A DNA stretch of 64,000 bases from Nemertoderma westbladi (GCA_032718475.1 JAUCBJ010007966.1:1-64000); one strand, 5' to 3'; positions 37,871-48,650 are shown, numbered from the stretch's first letter. Numbers and translations: made by a program. Notes: generated by a model not told the origin, from the sequence alone.

Positions 37871-38668
37871 CTACTACTACGATCGGCATGCTGCATTGCA
37901 GCTGCATTATATATATATATTACATATATATTAAAAATGCTGTGCCGGCTTGTCGACAAAATAGCGCCGCCACAACTCCCTATCACCCATGACATTTGCT
38001 AGATCATCAGCATCTTCAAGGCCAGTGTCCTTTAAGATGCGTCTCAAGAAAGTCATGGGCTGCCCACCCTGCTTATTCACTCCACGAGGCCGCCAAAGCA
38101 CAATATTATGCACTGGCTGGTCTTCACGGCGAAAGTAATGTCCTGCAAAGCGGAGGAGGCTTTGTTCTAGTGTCAAGCTTGGTGGAACCAATGAGACACC
38201 TCCAATGTTATATAGTGTCTGGTTGGAGATGTGTGCATTGTACTTTACACAGTGAACCCGGCGTAACATTCTTGTAAATGTGCCATCCAGAGATTTGGTG
38301 TCCTCAGCAGTTAGAGCCCAGCATTGACTCCCAGCTGTTCTAAATAATCGGACCATAAGTTTCCGATTAATTCTGCGTGACTTCCTAATCCTGGAAAGCC
38401 CATTCAAGGCTGCCCATGCCTATCCCTTACGTATTCGAAGGTCCTCACCTGACTTCCGGATCCATGATTCCAGGTAACATAAGTCGTCCACATGCTCAAG
38501 CATACCATCCTTTAAGCTTATGCTCATCCGGTGCAAGGACTTGCTTGGTTGCTGAGGACTTTCAAAGTTAACTGTCAAAATTTTGGTCTTTTTGGGTTAA
38601 CAAAAAGACCAACACTAGATGCAACCTGTTCTAATAAGCTGAGGAGCCGTTGGGCTTCCTCTAGTGAT
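37871..38668 (-). mobile_element. 5'-truncated LINE copy inside the 33-bp satellite
   Basis: Minus-strand copy of the LINE at 49028-50276, retaining only the 3' end. The frame at 37931-38407 encodes NGLSRIRKS, CWALTAEDTKSLDGTFTRML, LRFAGHYFRREDQP and GDRELWRRYFVDKPAQHF, the typical C-terminal end of an APE-type LINE reverse transcriptase protein (RTE-like, clade uncertain). Its 3' end carries a (CTA)n-like tail. Satellite units lie on both sides, and TACTA may be the target duplication. It lacks the LLYG segment found in the other copy. Confidence 0.85.
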
Positions 38669-40016
38669 ACTAGATCCCACAGGACATTAGATCGCGACGG
38701 TACTAGATCCCGGGGGACATTAGATCCCGACGGTACTAGATCCCGGGGGACATTAGATCCCGACGGTACTAGATCCCGCGGGACATTAGATCGCGACGGT
38801 ACTAGATCCCACAGGACATTAGATCGCGACGGTACTAGATCCCGGGGGACATTAGATCCCGACGGTACTAGATCCCACAGGACATTAGATCGCGACGGTA
38901 CTAGATCCCAACGGGACTTTCAATTCCGGAGGACATTAGATCCCGACGGTACTAGATCCCGGGGGACATTAGATCCCGACGGTACTAGATCCCGCGGGAC
39001 ATTAGATCGCGACGGTACTAGATCCCACAGGACATTAGATCGCGACGGTACTAGATCCCAACGGGACTTTCAATTCCGGAGGACATTAGATCCCGACGGT
39101 ACTAGATCCCGGGGGACATTAGATCCCGAGGGTACTAGATCCCGCGGGACATTAGATCGCGACGGTACTAGATCCCGCGGGACATTAGATCCCGACGGTA
39201 CTAGATCCCGCGGGACATTAGATCGCGACGGTACTAGATCCCACAGGACATTAGATCGCGACGGTACTAGATCCCACAGGACATTAGATCGCGACGGTAC
39301 TAGATCCCAACGGGACTTTCAATTCCGGAGGACATTAGATCCCGACGGTACTAGATCCCGGGGGACATTAGATCCCGACGGTACTAGATCCCGCGGGACA
39401 TTAGATCGCGACGGTACTAGATCCCACAGGACATTAGATCGCGACGGTACTAGATCCCAACGGGACTTTCAATTCCGGAGGACATTAGATCCCGACGGTA
39501 CTAGATCCCGGGGGACATTAGATCCCGAGGGTACTAGATCCCGCGGGACATTAGATCGCGACGGTACTAGATCCCGCGGGACATTAGATCGCGACGGTAC
39601 TAGATCCCAACGGGACTTTCAATTCCGGAGGACATTAGATCCCGACGGTACTAGATCCCGGGGGACATTAGATCCCGAGGGTACTAGATCCCGCGGGACA
39701 TTAGATCGCGACGGTACTAGATCCCAACGGGACTTTCAATTCCGGAGGACATTAGATCCCGACGGTACTAGATCCCGGGGGACATTAGATCCCGAGGGTA
39801 CTAGATCCCGCGGGACATTAGATCGCGACGGTACTAGATCCCAACGGGACTTTCAATTCCGGAGGACATTAGATCCCGACGGTACTAGATCCCGCGGGAC
39901 ATTAGATCGCGACGGTACTAGATCCCAACGGGACTTTCAATTCCCGGGGACATTAGATCCCGACGGGACTTTCAATTCCCGGGGACATTAGATCCCGACG
40001 GTACTAGATCCCGGGC
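38669..40016. repeat. GC-rich 33-bp satellite with 51-bp variant units
   Basis: Basic unit GGTACTAGATCCCGCGGGAC then ATTAGATCGCGAC; variants have CCCGGGGGAC, CCCACAGGAC or CCCGAG. A longer unit inserts AACGGGACTTTCAATTCC. Its occurrences are spaced 150, 249, 150, 150, 117, 117, 84 and 35 bp. All but the last are 51 plus multiples of 33, so a 486-codon plus-strand frame (38531-39991) stays open, beginning in LINE antisense sequence. I do not regard it as a gene. CpG-rich in an AT-rich neighbourhood. Confidence 0.95.
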
Positions 40017-40817
40017 CCAAGCTTGGCCTCGATTACAACTCACCGATACTTCGTACAACACATTCTAAAGAAATATCTCTCCACACAACTGCCAATAAAA
40101 GACGCTTTTACAAACTTTTACATTGGTGATATCTTGAATAAAGAGAATCCTTATACATTTAAATACAGAAAGAAGCGATATTGGATTTGATGCGGTTGAG
40201 CTGGGATCATACTTAGCGATAAATGTAGCATTAGCTTAGCTTTTAGCTGAATAATAACTGATGTCTTGTTGTACACTTCATGAGTATATTTTAGACTTTT
40301 ATCAGTGCATCTGTACGACCATTTTATTATCATTCTTAAATCAATCATAGCCACCGGGACGTAAGCCGGGAATGAAATATAATATGAAATATTATCATAT
40401 TTTACATATTATAATATGAAAATATGAAATATAACTAATAAGTGGAAGTTGAATCTCATGGAGGCCATTATTTCAATCCCATATGAGAAGTGAGAGAAGT
40501 GAGATATGATTTCCCCTTTGAGATTCGATGTTGGATTGTTTAAAGTCTGAAAGGTTTACAGTTAATGTTAAAACTAAATTATTTTTATAATGTATAGAAA
40601 AATGATTATAATCCAGAAAGTATCATTACAATAACCACATTTTTTAAGTTATAGAAAAGAAAAGACGTAACATAAAATTGACCTGTGAAAATGTATAACG
40701 AAATGTATTCAAAATTATGATTATAATTTAATACACCAAATATAAATGTTTAGAGAGAAAATCGACACTTGAGAAAAATAAACAATAAATAATTGATCAT
40801 TACCAAAAATATCTTTA
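40017..40817. other. Intergenic stretch, 3' flank of the LOXHD1-like gene
   Basis: Directly after the satellite, 40020-40190 is open on the plus strand for 56 codons (ASITTHRYFVQHILKKYLST and onward) to a TGA. Its composition looks protein-like, but I do not recognise it; it could be an exon end or a transposon relic. The rest is AT-rich with no gene. On the minus strand ATTAAA at 40727-40732 is a possible poly(A) signal for the LOXHD1-like gene. Confidence 0.4.
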
Positions 40818-43800
40818 CTATGCAATGGGCAATAAATCCCGACAGATTTGTTTGTCCCCTTTCTTCTTGTCGAACCATTTGGAACACGGGAATTTCCAGG
40901 TGTGATTGGTCGATAGATTGGTCACCTCAACTTTGTCTAAGAACCAAGCGGAACCCAAACCTGAATTATCGTGCTCAATTCGAACCTTCTGTAAATCGCC
41001 TAAGTCGACAAACTCAAGAACAAAGTCATCGACGTCACCAGATTCAAACAAGTTTTTAGTTCTTTTATTAAGACGATGTTTTCCTGAATCTCCGTAGATG
41101 CCATATAAGGTAATATAAACCTTGGCGTCTGTGCCAGCGCCACTCTCAGTCCCCGTATAAACCACTATTCTGTACTTCACAGCTGCCAACGATCGCACGG
41201 CTTGCGTTCTACCCTCCTGAACTTTTGTGACGTCATAATATCTCGCTTCTTTTCTAGAACGCGTGAGTGGTAGCCATGAGTTGACGAGGATGGTAGATTT
41301 CTCTCCCGTGGCGTTGTTCCCTACAACGACGTCGTAACAATGCCACATACCTTCCCTTCCGGTTGGTTGTTTAACAGCAGGTCCGTCTTCCCTCTCTAAA
41401 TGCCCCAGATAGATGCCTTGAATGCGCCCAACATTCTCGCATTGGAATTTAAACTCATCAGCCTGACCACGCTTAAGTACCTTCTTAATACTAGAATTTT
41501 CCAAAAGGAATTCTTTGGACTTTCTCAACTCGCCATCCAATATAATAAAGGCATTGTGAGAGGTAGACGCATCCTTTTTGTCTCCTGTTTGTACCATAAT
41601 TTCGTACACAACTACAGCCTGCTCAGTTCCCAAAGCTCGTCCTTCGCAGGTTAATTCCCTCGTTATCTGTTTGTCTTCGTGAGTTTTACTAAGCCATTTG
41701 TCACAATGGAATTTGTATGGTTTGTTCAACCCTTCATCCATAACTTCCATGGAATTAAGATGCCAAGAAGCCCCTAGACCGTGATTGTCATGCCAAACCC
41801 TGACCTTCATAAGCTCACCTAGACTGAGAATATCCTTAAAAGAAAACTCATCAGTATTATTTCTCTCAAACTTATTTCTATGCGTCAAAGAATCTTTAAG
41901 TTCCAGAACGTTGCTTTCACCATTCTCACCAAACAATATCATAGAAACATTAGCATCAGTACCGGCTCCCATCAAATCGGATGTTTTTACTGAGATCTTA
42001 TAGGATGTTTTACCGACGATCTGTTTCCCACGTACTGACGCTGGTAGTTCTTTCATTAAACTCTTTCCTTTTTTACTGAACCATTCACTACAATGGAACA
42101 TTGTCATCTCGCCGGTGTCCGTGCTGCGGAGGGATATCGATTCCAGGAACCATTCCAACCGTGATCCCTTTGTATCCATAATAACGCGCATCTTCCTCAA
42201 AGGAGCTATATCTTCTAATTCTAGTTTAATTATATCAACTTTTGATCTTTCAAATCGATCCTCCCCCTTTTCAAGAGTAATAGGTTGCGTCGATCCATTA
42301 ACTCCGAATATTTGTACAGTAATGTTGCAATCAGTTCCTGCGTTGTCCACATCGCCTGTGCGAACTGTCATCTCATAAGCTACTAATGCTTTGTAAGCTT
42401 TAAGTTGAGCATCAGTGACACTGAGGGTACGGGCAATAAGACCATCTTCCTGGTTGACACTAAACCATCTCTTACAAGGGAAAACATAATTCTTTCCCGC
42501 AGTTGGCATATCAATTTCTATTTCCACTATATACCAACCTTGTGACGTCATGACTCCATCGTGCCCGATTTCAATGGATTTAATTTCTCCGACGTCCGGA
42601 GCTTCAATACTGAACGTTTCGATGGAACCTCTTGCGAACTTCGGTTTCTTTCCCTGCAATTCTAAGGGAAGTTTACCTGTCTTACGCTCCTCTGTTCCAA
42701 AAATATTAACAAATGCATTTGCGTTAGTATCAGCATCATGTATATCACCTGTACTGATTTTGATGGTGTAAGGAATTGTAGGTCCTTCAAACACAGGAGC
42801 CTTAATTCTTGGGGAATCCCGCGACATAAGATCCCGCGCCGATTTAAGCGATCTAATGCTACCTATTGTCGATCTCCCAATGCTAGAGGTGTCACCTTCA
42901 TGTCCCTTTATGTACAAAGACCTTTCTATCCTACCATCATCTTTGTTCTTAGCAAGCCATCTCTCGCAATGGAATATATAACTCTCATTATCTCCATCCA
43001 CTATGACAACTCTATCAAGATACCATGAAGGAGACAATGAGGAGTTATCATGCCTAATTTTAATTTTGTACAACTTCCCAAGGTCAACAGCTTCTTGTGT
43101 AAAAATATCTTCCTGATTTCTTTCAAATTTGTTCATATGCTTCTCACTCTTTACAAGTTTTCTCTCACCAGAATCTCCATTCTCTCCAAATATCGTTAAG
43201 AATACATTTGCATCACTCCCTGCACCAAATTTATCTCCGGTAAATATATGGATTTTATATTTTCGATTCTCCATTAATTGCCTATGTATTGGCTTTTCTG
43301 AAATTTTTCCGAATTTATCAACACTGCGTTCAATTACTTCTCCAGGTACCAGCTCTCTAACAACAGCTCTATCATCCTCATCTTTAGCCAACCATCTGTT
43401 ACAAGGGAATGTGTACACTTCTGAAAAACTAGGCTTCCCTTGCTTGGAGTGTTTAAGTTTCCTAACGACCACTTTGTTGAGCTTCCATCCAGCCCCCATT
43501 GAGGTATCGCTGTGACCTATGCGGAATTTTTCTATAGTATCCCCAACATCATCCATTTCTAATACAAATGTATCAACTGAATTTCTGTTAAACAAATCCT
43601 TTCTATCGCCTTTACGTGGGGCGAGGGATGTTTCCTGTGTCGCATTTTCTTTTCCAAATACAGCGACAAACACATCGGCGTCAGTGCCAGCCCCCATGGA
43701 GTCAGCTGTGTAGGTGGCGATTTCGTAAGGGACTTGCTTCTCGTATTGGATATTTTGAGATTCCACTGGGAATAACTCTCTTTCTATTTGAGCATCATCC

Positions 43801-46800
43801 TGGTCGGTAGCTAACCAGCGACCACAAGGGAAAACGGTTTTAGTACCAAGAGAAGGGCAATCTATTACAACGGTTTCAAGGAACCATCCCGGACCAACAC
43901 CGGAATTGTCATGACCAACTTTTATTTTCTTAAGTTCCCCTAACCCTGCTGATTCAACAACAAAAATATCAGTCTGGGCTTTTTCAAATTTATTTTTGTG
44001 ATTTCGGGTCGATTTTAAAAAGCATTTCCCTGAGTTGTCCTTCTCCCCATAAATGATTACGTAGACATTGGCATCAGTACCTGCCATGCTGCTGTTTCCT
44101 GTTGAAACATGAACATAATATGTATTCACTTGAGTCTTGAGTTCTAATCCAAGATTATTTTTGAGATTGTACGGGCTTTTAGGTGCAAGGCCTTTGGCAT
44201 AATCGATTAGAGCTTTCTCCACAGGAACTAAATGCCTCATTAACTGCCCGTCATCTTCGTCAGTGGCGAGCCACCGCTGACATGGAAAATAAGTTGTTGT
44301 ATTTGTATTCTTCTCAGTAACTTCAATACTATCCAGAAACCAAGCGCTCCCCACTCCAGAACCACTGTTTCTCGGTCTTATCCCTGTCAGTAATCCCAAA
44401 TCAGCAGCATCAATTCGGAAGATATCATCATGACCTCGTTCGAATCGATTGATATGGCTGTCAGACCTCCACAGTTTTCGCTCACCAGTGTCCCCATGGT
44501 CACCATAAATGCAAACATATACATCGGCATCTGTGCCACTATGGGATACATCCCCAGTGATTACCTTCACTGTGTATTCATTGTACGGGTTTCTCTGTAA
44601 GGGTCTGCCATCGGCACCAGTTGGAACTAATTCGCGAACAATTTCACCGTCATCTTCCTTGGTGTCAAACCATCTTTCACAAGCAAAAGTATAATGAAGT
44701 TTTTCCAATTTCTCATTCCTTTCATCTTCGGTACACTGCTCATGCAATTTTGCTTTCTTGCGCTTTGGAGGTGTACGCAGTATTTGGACTTTTTCAAGAA
44801 ACCATCCACAAGACATTCCTTTATCGTTATGGCCAACTCGAATTTTATGAATATTTCCAACATCAATAGCTTCAATCTTAAATTTGTCCGTTGAATTTTG
44901 TTCGAAGTTATCTGTTCTGTTTCTAAGTGTAAATATTTCCGTTTTGTACTCTCGGCCATAAATTTGTATAAAGACATCAGCATCAGTACCCGAACCCAGT
45001 TTATCCCCAGTTTTCATAGTTATTTCGTATGGTATTCTGGCACGTCTCTGCTTCACTTCAGTAGGCAATACTTCTATCTCAATCAGCCCATCATCTTCTG
45101 ATGTATCCAGCCATCTATGAGTTGAAAAAACATAGAGTTCACCTCTACTAGGGACATCAATCTCAGCTTTATCAAGATACCATCCTGATCCAGGATTAGA
45201 TCCATCATGCCCAATTCTAATTTTCTCAATTTGTCCTATGTCAGTTGCCTCCATCTTAAAAGTATCTATTCTTCCCCTTTCAAACTTGTTTCCAATTTTA
45301 TTTTCCGATGATTCCAAATGCAGCATACCAGTATCGCCATCTTCACCAAAAACTTTAATACTAACATGAGCATCGGTACCTGCTCTCGTGACATCACCAG
45401 TTTTGACAGAAATATAATATGTTGTTGTCGCTAGCAACAAAGATTCTCCTTCAGGAACTAGCTCTCTCACTATCTGCCCATCATCCTCATCTTTATCAAG
45501 CCATCTGTGGCAAGGGAATTCAATTCTTGTCTTAGCATCAAATCCTTCTTGAACAATAATCTTATCCAGAAACCATCCAGCTCCGGCCCACTTCCCATCA
45601 TGCCAAACACGCACTTTATTGATCTTTTTTAAATTAACTGCCTCAATAGTATAAATATCAGTAGCGCCCTTTTCATGTTTGTTCAAATGTTCTGAGCTTT
45701 TTCGAAGCTCTCTTGGCCCAGTATCACCCTGTTCGCCAAAAATATTTACAAAGCAATGTGCATCTGTACCAGCACCAAACTTGTTACCAGTATAAACTTC
45801 AACCTGGTACTTTATAAGTTGTAAGGGTTTCTTAATAGTTGGTCCTTCCGCGGGCATCTCCCTGACAATAGAACCTTCTTCTTCATCATGGGAAAGCCAA
45901 CGATTACACTTGAAAAAATATTTCTCATTGTCTGTCATATTCTGCAACTCCACCTTATCCAGATGCCAACCTGCGTAAGTTCCACCATTGTCATGCCAAA
46001 TACGGACTTTATAAGGCCTTCCTACATCGTCCCCTTCAACCTTAAAGTTATCAACAGACTTCGACTCAAAATTATCCGACCTATTATTAAGGCCAATATC
46101 ATCTGTATGCCCCTTATCGCCGTAAATACACATGTATACATTCGCATTGGTACCAGCCATTCTTTTATCAGAGGTGTAAATAGTCGCATACCAGATATTC
46201 TTTGCCCGCATAGTCTTTCTCATTGATATCCTCTCAAACAAGTCTCGCTCTATCAATCCATCGCCTTCACTAGTGGCAAACCATTTATCTGCTATGAAAT
46301 ACTGTTCGATTCCTGTAGATGGGCAGAAGACAATGATTTTATCGCAGAACCAACCTGGTCCTGCACCACTATTATCATGGCCAACTGTTATCCGCGTACA
46401 AGGACTTAGCTTTCCAACCACATCCAAATTAAATATATCTGTTCTTCCTCTTTCAAACTTCCCTGATTCCAAGTACAATTTCCCACTATTTTCTTCAACA
46501 GTGCCAACTTTCCCCTCGATCTTCTTCTTTACATCACCATAAAGAATAACAAAGACCCGAGCCGATGTGGCCGCATTCATAACATCACCAGTAATTGCAG
46601 TTATCTTATACGGGATGCCCATGGGTGGACCTCCAGCTTTACCACCCAATACAAGATCTCTCTGTATGCGTCCATCACCTTCGTCCTTTGCGAACCATTG
46701 ACCGCACGGGAATTCGTAGACTCTACCCACAGTAATGTCATCAACTATCACCTTATCAAGAAACCAACCAGCTGATACCCCTCTATTGTCATGCCCAATC

Positions 46801-48356
46801 CGTATTCGGTTGATCGCGCCTAGAGATGGACCCTCAATCGTGAATTCGTCTTTTTTTCCCCTTTCGAAGTTATTCGAAGAGTTATTTAACCTTCTTTCAC
46901 CGGAATCGCCTGTATCACCGAAAAGAGTCATAAAGACATTGGCATCAGTGCCAGCTCCTCTACGGTCTGCCGTCTGGACAGTCACTACATATTTATTCGC
47001 CTTTCGCACGGCTCCGAGATCAGTGCTCCCAATCAAATCACGACAAATAAGACCGTCTCCATCACTTTTACTTAGCCACTGGCCACAAGGGAAGTAATAC
47101 TTTTTGGCTGGCGCCGATTCATCAGTTATTACGATGCGATCCAAAAACCACCCCGCAGCAAAACCTGTGTTATCGTGTTCGATCCGCACCTTTTTAATGA
47201 TGCCGACCTTTGAACCTCGCACCTTGAATATATCAGTATTTCCTCTCTCAAAAACTGGTTTAATATCAGTGAGAACCATTTTTGAGGTGTTACCCCGTGC
47301 TCCATAAATTATGATAGATACATTGGCATCAGTGCCAGCCCCTCTCACATCACCGGTCACCACCACAATCTCGTAGGAAGTTTTCCCACCAACCTGACTG
47401 TGTTCGGCAGGTTTAAGGTCCCTGGATAGTTGGCAATCCCCTTCAAACAAAGACAACCAACGATTGCACGGGAATATCCAGGTCCGCTTGGTCGCGGTAT
47501 TCGTAATCTCTACATCGTCCACAAACCAGGAATGCTTGTTCTCAAGACCATCATGTTCAATCGTGATTTTCTCTATTTCCCCTAATTCTGGTCCCCTCAA
47601 CTTAAACACAGAAGTTGATCCCCTCAAAAATTTAAAATGCCTTTCTTCACCATCGGCATATTTTTTTTTCAATTGTTTTTTCGTCATTTTCCCTTTTGAG
47701 CCCTTCATTCTCAAAAACACTCTCGCATCAGTACCTGCGTTCTTGCGATCTGCAGTTTTGATGGACACTTTATATATTATTTCACCTTTTTGTAATTTCT
47801 TTTTCTTTTTAGATTCCGCCGCAGATTTCCGTCTTTCCACCCTACCATCAGGAAGAACCACCATGCGACCGCCGAGAGTTGCTTGAGGCATAATTAATCC
47901 GAATTTCCTAGCATAGTAGTCGATTAGATGGGGGTCGTTAAGAGAATCGTACTCGGGAAGAAGTTTAACTTTACCTTTAGAATCCATTTTGGGGTAGCCG
48001 ACAGCAGCTGTCTCCCACGCGCCGATATTATCGAACTTGCGGGGGGCGAACGGAGCTCCTCGACTAACTTTAGTCTCGAGCGGGTGGTGGTTCAGCGCCA
48101 CGGTAAACCGTCTGCGTTTACCGAAGGCCGACTTACCCCCCTCCGTCACCACACCCGGGTCTCTCCATGGCAGACGACCCATTGAGTCAGTGGGTGGCGC
48201 TGACCGATTCCTGGGAGGCACGGATTGGGCTCGCTGTCGGGCGTCAGACGTCGAAGCGTACGGCATAAACGGGTCTCTAGTGTGGACTTGGGTTGATGTA
48301 TTTACAAGAGTGTTTGTCATCGAACCCGCCACTCCAAACGAATCCTGAAACGCCAT
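40818..48356 (-). CDS. LOXHD1: LOXHD1-like protein, 17 PLAT domains, single uninterrupted frame
   Basis: A 2512-residue frame with no intron visible. After an N-terminal region of about 190 residues (rich in R, S, P and T, then a KKKKK segment) it is a chain of PLAT/LH2 beta-sandwich domains. By the recurring core (Y-x-V-x-x-TGD, AGTDANV, hydrophobic-YG-G) I count 17, starting near residues 192, 325, 453, 581, 720, 848, 978, 1108, 1257, 1409, 1543, 1696, 1863, 1989, 2117, 2249 and 2393. Most keep the FPC-RWL closing motif. Domain 8 carries a lysine-rich insert, and a serine/arginine-rich linker (about 1815-1862) precedes domain 13. Vertebrate LOXHD1 has 15 PLAT domains in a many-exon gene and is needed in inner-ear hair cells; PLAT domains bind membranes or proteins, often with calcium. 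No catalytic domain or signal peptide. The first ATG is used because X-box-like sites lie just upstream. Confidence 0.93.
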   Translation of the reverse strand: MAFQDSFGVAGSMTNTLVNTSTQVHTRDPFMPYASTSDARQRAQSVPPRNRSAPPTDSMGRLPWRDPGVVTEGGKSAFGKRRRFTVALNHHPLETKVSRGAPFAPRKFDNIGAWETAAVGYPKMDSKGKVKLLPEYDSLNDPHLIDYYARKFGLIMPQATLGGRMVVLPDGRVERRKSAAESKKKKKLQKGEIIYKVSIKTADRKNAGTDARVFLRMKGSKGKMTKKQLKKKYADGEERHFKFLRGSTSVFKLRGPELGEIEKITIEHDGLENKHSWFVDDVEITNTATKRTWIFPCNRWLSLFEGDCQLSRDLKPAEHSQVGGKTSYEIVVVTGDVRGAGTDANVSIIIYGARGNTSKMVLTDIKPVFERGNTDIFKVRGSKVGIIKKVRIEHDNTGFAAGWFLDRIVITDESAPAKKYYFPCGQWLSKSDGDGLICRDLIGSTDLGAVRKANKYVVTVQTADRRGAGTDANVFMTLFGDTGDSGERRLNNSSNNFERGKKDEFTIEGPSLGAINRIRIGHDNRGVSAGWFLDKVIVDDITVGRVYEFPCGQWFAKDEGDGRIQRDLVLGGKAGGPPMGIPYKITAITGDVMNAATSARVFVILYGDVKKKIEGKVGTVEENSGKLYLESGKFERGRTDIFNLDVVGKLSPCTRITVGHDNSGAGPGWFCDKIIVFCPSTGIEQYFIADKWFATSEGDGLIERDLFERISMRKTMRAKNIWYATIYTSDKRMAGTNANVYMCIYGDKGHTDDIGLNNRSDNFESKSVDNFKVEGDDVGRPYKVRIWHDNGGTYAGWHLDKVELQNMTDNEKYFFKCNRWLSHDEEEGSIVREMPAEGPTIKKPLQLIKYQVEVYTGNKFGAGTDAHCFVNIFGEQGDTGPRELRKSSEHLNKHEKGATDIYTIEAVNLKKINKVRVWHDGKWAGAGWFLDKIIVQEGFDAKTRIEFPCHRWLDKDEDDGQIVRELVPEGESLLLATTTYYISVKTGDVTRAGTDAHVSIKVFGEDGDTGMLHLESSENKIGNKFERGRIDTFKMEATDIGQIEKIRIGHDGSNPGSGWYLDKAEIDVPSRGELYVFSTHRWLDTSEDDGLIEIEVLPTEVKQRRARIPYEITMKTGDKLGSGTDADVFIQIYGREYKTEIFTLRNRTDNFEQNSTDKFKIEAIDVGNIHKIRVGHNDKGMSCGWFLEKVQILRTPPKRKKAKLHEQCTEDERNEKLEKLHYTFACERWFDTKEDDGEIVRELVPTGADGRPLQRNPYNEYTVKVITGDVSHSGTDADVYVCIYGDHGDTGERKLWRSDSHINRFERGHDDIFRIDAADLGLLTGIRPRNSGSGVGSAWFLDSIEVTEKNTNTTTYFPCQRWLATDEDDGQLMRHLVPVEKALIDYAKGLAPKSPYNLKNNLGLELKTQVNTYYVHVSTGNSSMAGTDANVYVIIYGEKDNSGKCFLKSTRNHKNKFEKAQTDIFVVESAGLGELKKIKVGHDNSGVGPGWFLETVVIDCPSLGTKTVFPCGRWLATDQDDAQIERELFPVESQNIQYEKQVPYEIATYTADSMGAGTDADVFVAVFGKENATQETSLAPRKGDRKDLFNRNSVDTFVLEMDDVGDTIEKFRIGHSDTSMGAGWKLNKVVVRKLKHSKQGKPSFSEVYTFPCNRWLAKDEDDRAVVRELVPGEVIERSVDKFGKISEKPIHRQLMENRKYKIHIFTGDKFGAGSDANVFLTIFGENGDSGERKLVKSEKHMNKFERNQEDIFTQEAVDLGKLYKIKIRHDNSSLSPSWYLDRVVIVDGDNESYIFHCERWLAKNKDDGRIERSLYIKGHEGDTSSIGRSTIGSIRSLKSARDLMSRDSPRIKAPVFEGPTIPYTIKISTGDIHDADTNANAFVNIFGTEERKTGKLPLELQGKKPKFARGSIETFSIEAPDVGEIKSIEIGHDGVMTSQGWYIVEIEIDMPTAGKNYVFPCKRWFSVNQEDGLIARTLSVTDAQLKAYKALVAYEMTVRTGDVDNAGTDCNITVQIFGVNGSTQPITLEKGEDRFERSKVDIIKLELEDIAPLRKMRVIMDTKGSRLEWFLESISLRSTDTGEMTMFHCSEWFSKKGKSLMKELPASVRGKQIVGKTSYKISVKTSDLMGAGTDANVSMILFGENGESNVLELKDSLTHRNKFERNNTDEFSFKDILSLGELMKVRVWHDNHGLGASWHLNSMEVMDEGLNKPYKFHCDKWLSKTHEDKQITRELTCEGRALGTEQAVVVYEIMVQTGDKKDASTSHNAFIILDGELRKSKEFLLENSSIKKVLKRGQADEFKFQCENVGRIQGIYLGHLEREDGPAVKQPTGREGMWHCYDVVVGNNATGEKSTILVNSWLPLTRSRKEARYYDVTKVQEGRTQAVRSLAAVKYRIVVYTGTESGAGTDAKVYITLYGIYGDSGKHRLNKRTKNLFESGDVDDFVLEFVDLGDLQKVRIEHDNSGLGSAWFLDKVEVTNLSTNHTWKFPCSKWFDKKKGDKQICRDLLPIA

Positions 48357-48568
48357 AGGAGATTGTAAGGCAGATTTTACTCAGGTCATCAACATGTTTC
48401 AATAAATCAAGTAGTAAATTTCTTATAAATATCATAAATATTCAATGTAAATGTGAAGTATAAACTGTCCAGTTAGAAATTTAACTAAGTAATAAAACAC
48501 AGAGGCAGTAAACAATTCATTCAACTATTTCTTACTAAGGAAACCCTCGCGGAATTTCGTTTACACTT

Positions 48569-48582
48569 GTTGCCAGGCAAAC
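48569..48582. promoter_or_regulatory. RFX X-box-like site 1
   Basis: GTTGCCAGGCAAAC: half-sites GTTGCC and GGCAAA with a one-base spacer, 11 of 12 positions of the RFX X-box (GTNRCC, 0-3 bases, RGYAAC). It lies 213 bp upstream of the LOXHD1-like ATG. Confidence 0.5.
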
Positions 48583-48637
48583 GGGATGGGATGAGGAATG
48601 GAAATGGTATGGCGAGGGGGGAATGTAAACAACTCTG

Positions 48638-48650
48638 GTTGCCAAGGAAC
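48638..48650. promoter_or_regulatory. RFX X-box-like site 2
   Basis: GTTGCCAAGGAAC: GTTGCC, one base, AGGAAC, again 11 of 12 consensus positions. It lies 282 bp upstream of the LOXHD1-like ATG and 56 bp from site 1. Confidence 0.5.

Noticed and set aside
38531-39991. 486-codon frame DGTRSRGTLDR repeats
   Set aside because: It begins in antisense LINE sequence and runs through satellite; kept only as a finding to test.
44627-44983. Frames overlapping the LOXHD1-like gene on both strands
   Set aside because: They lie inside the long PLAT reading frame and have no domain content of their own.
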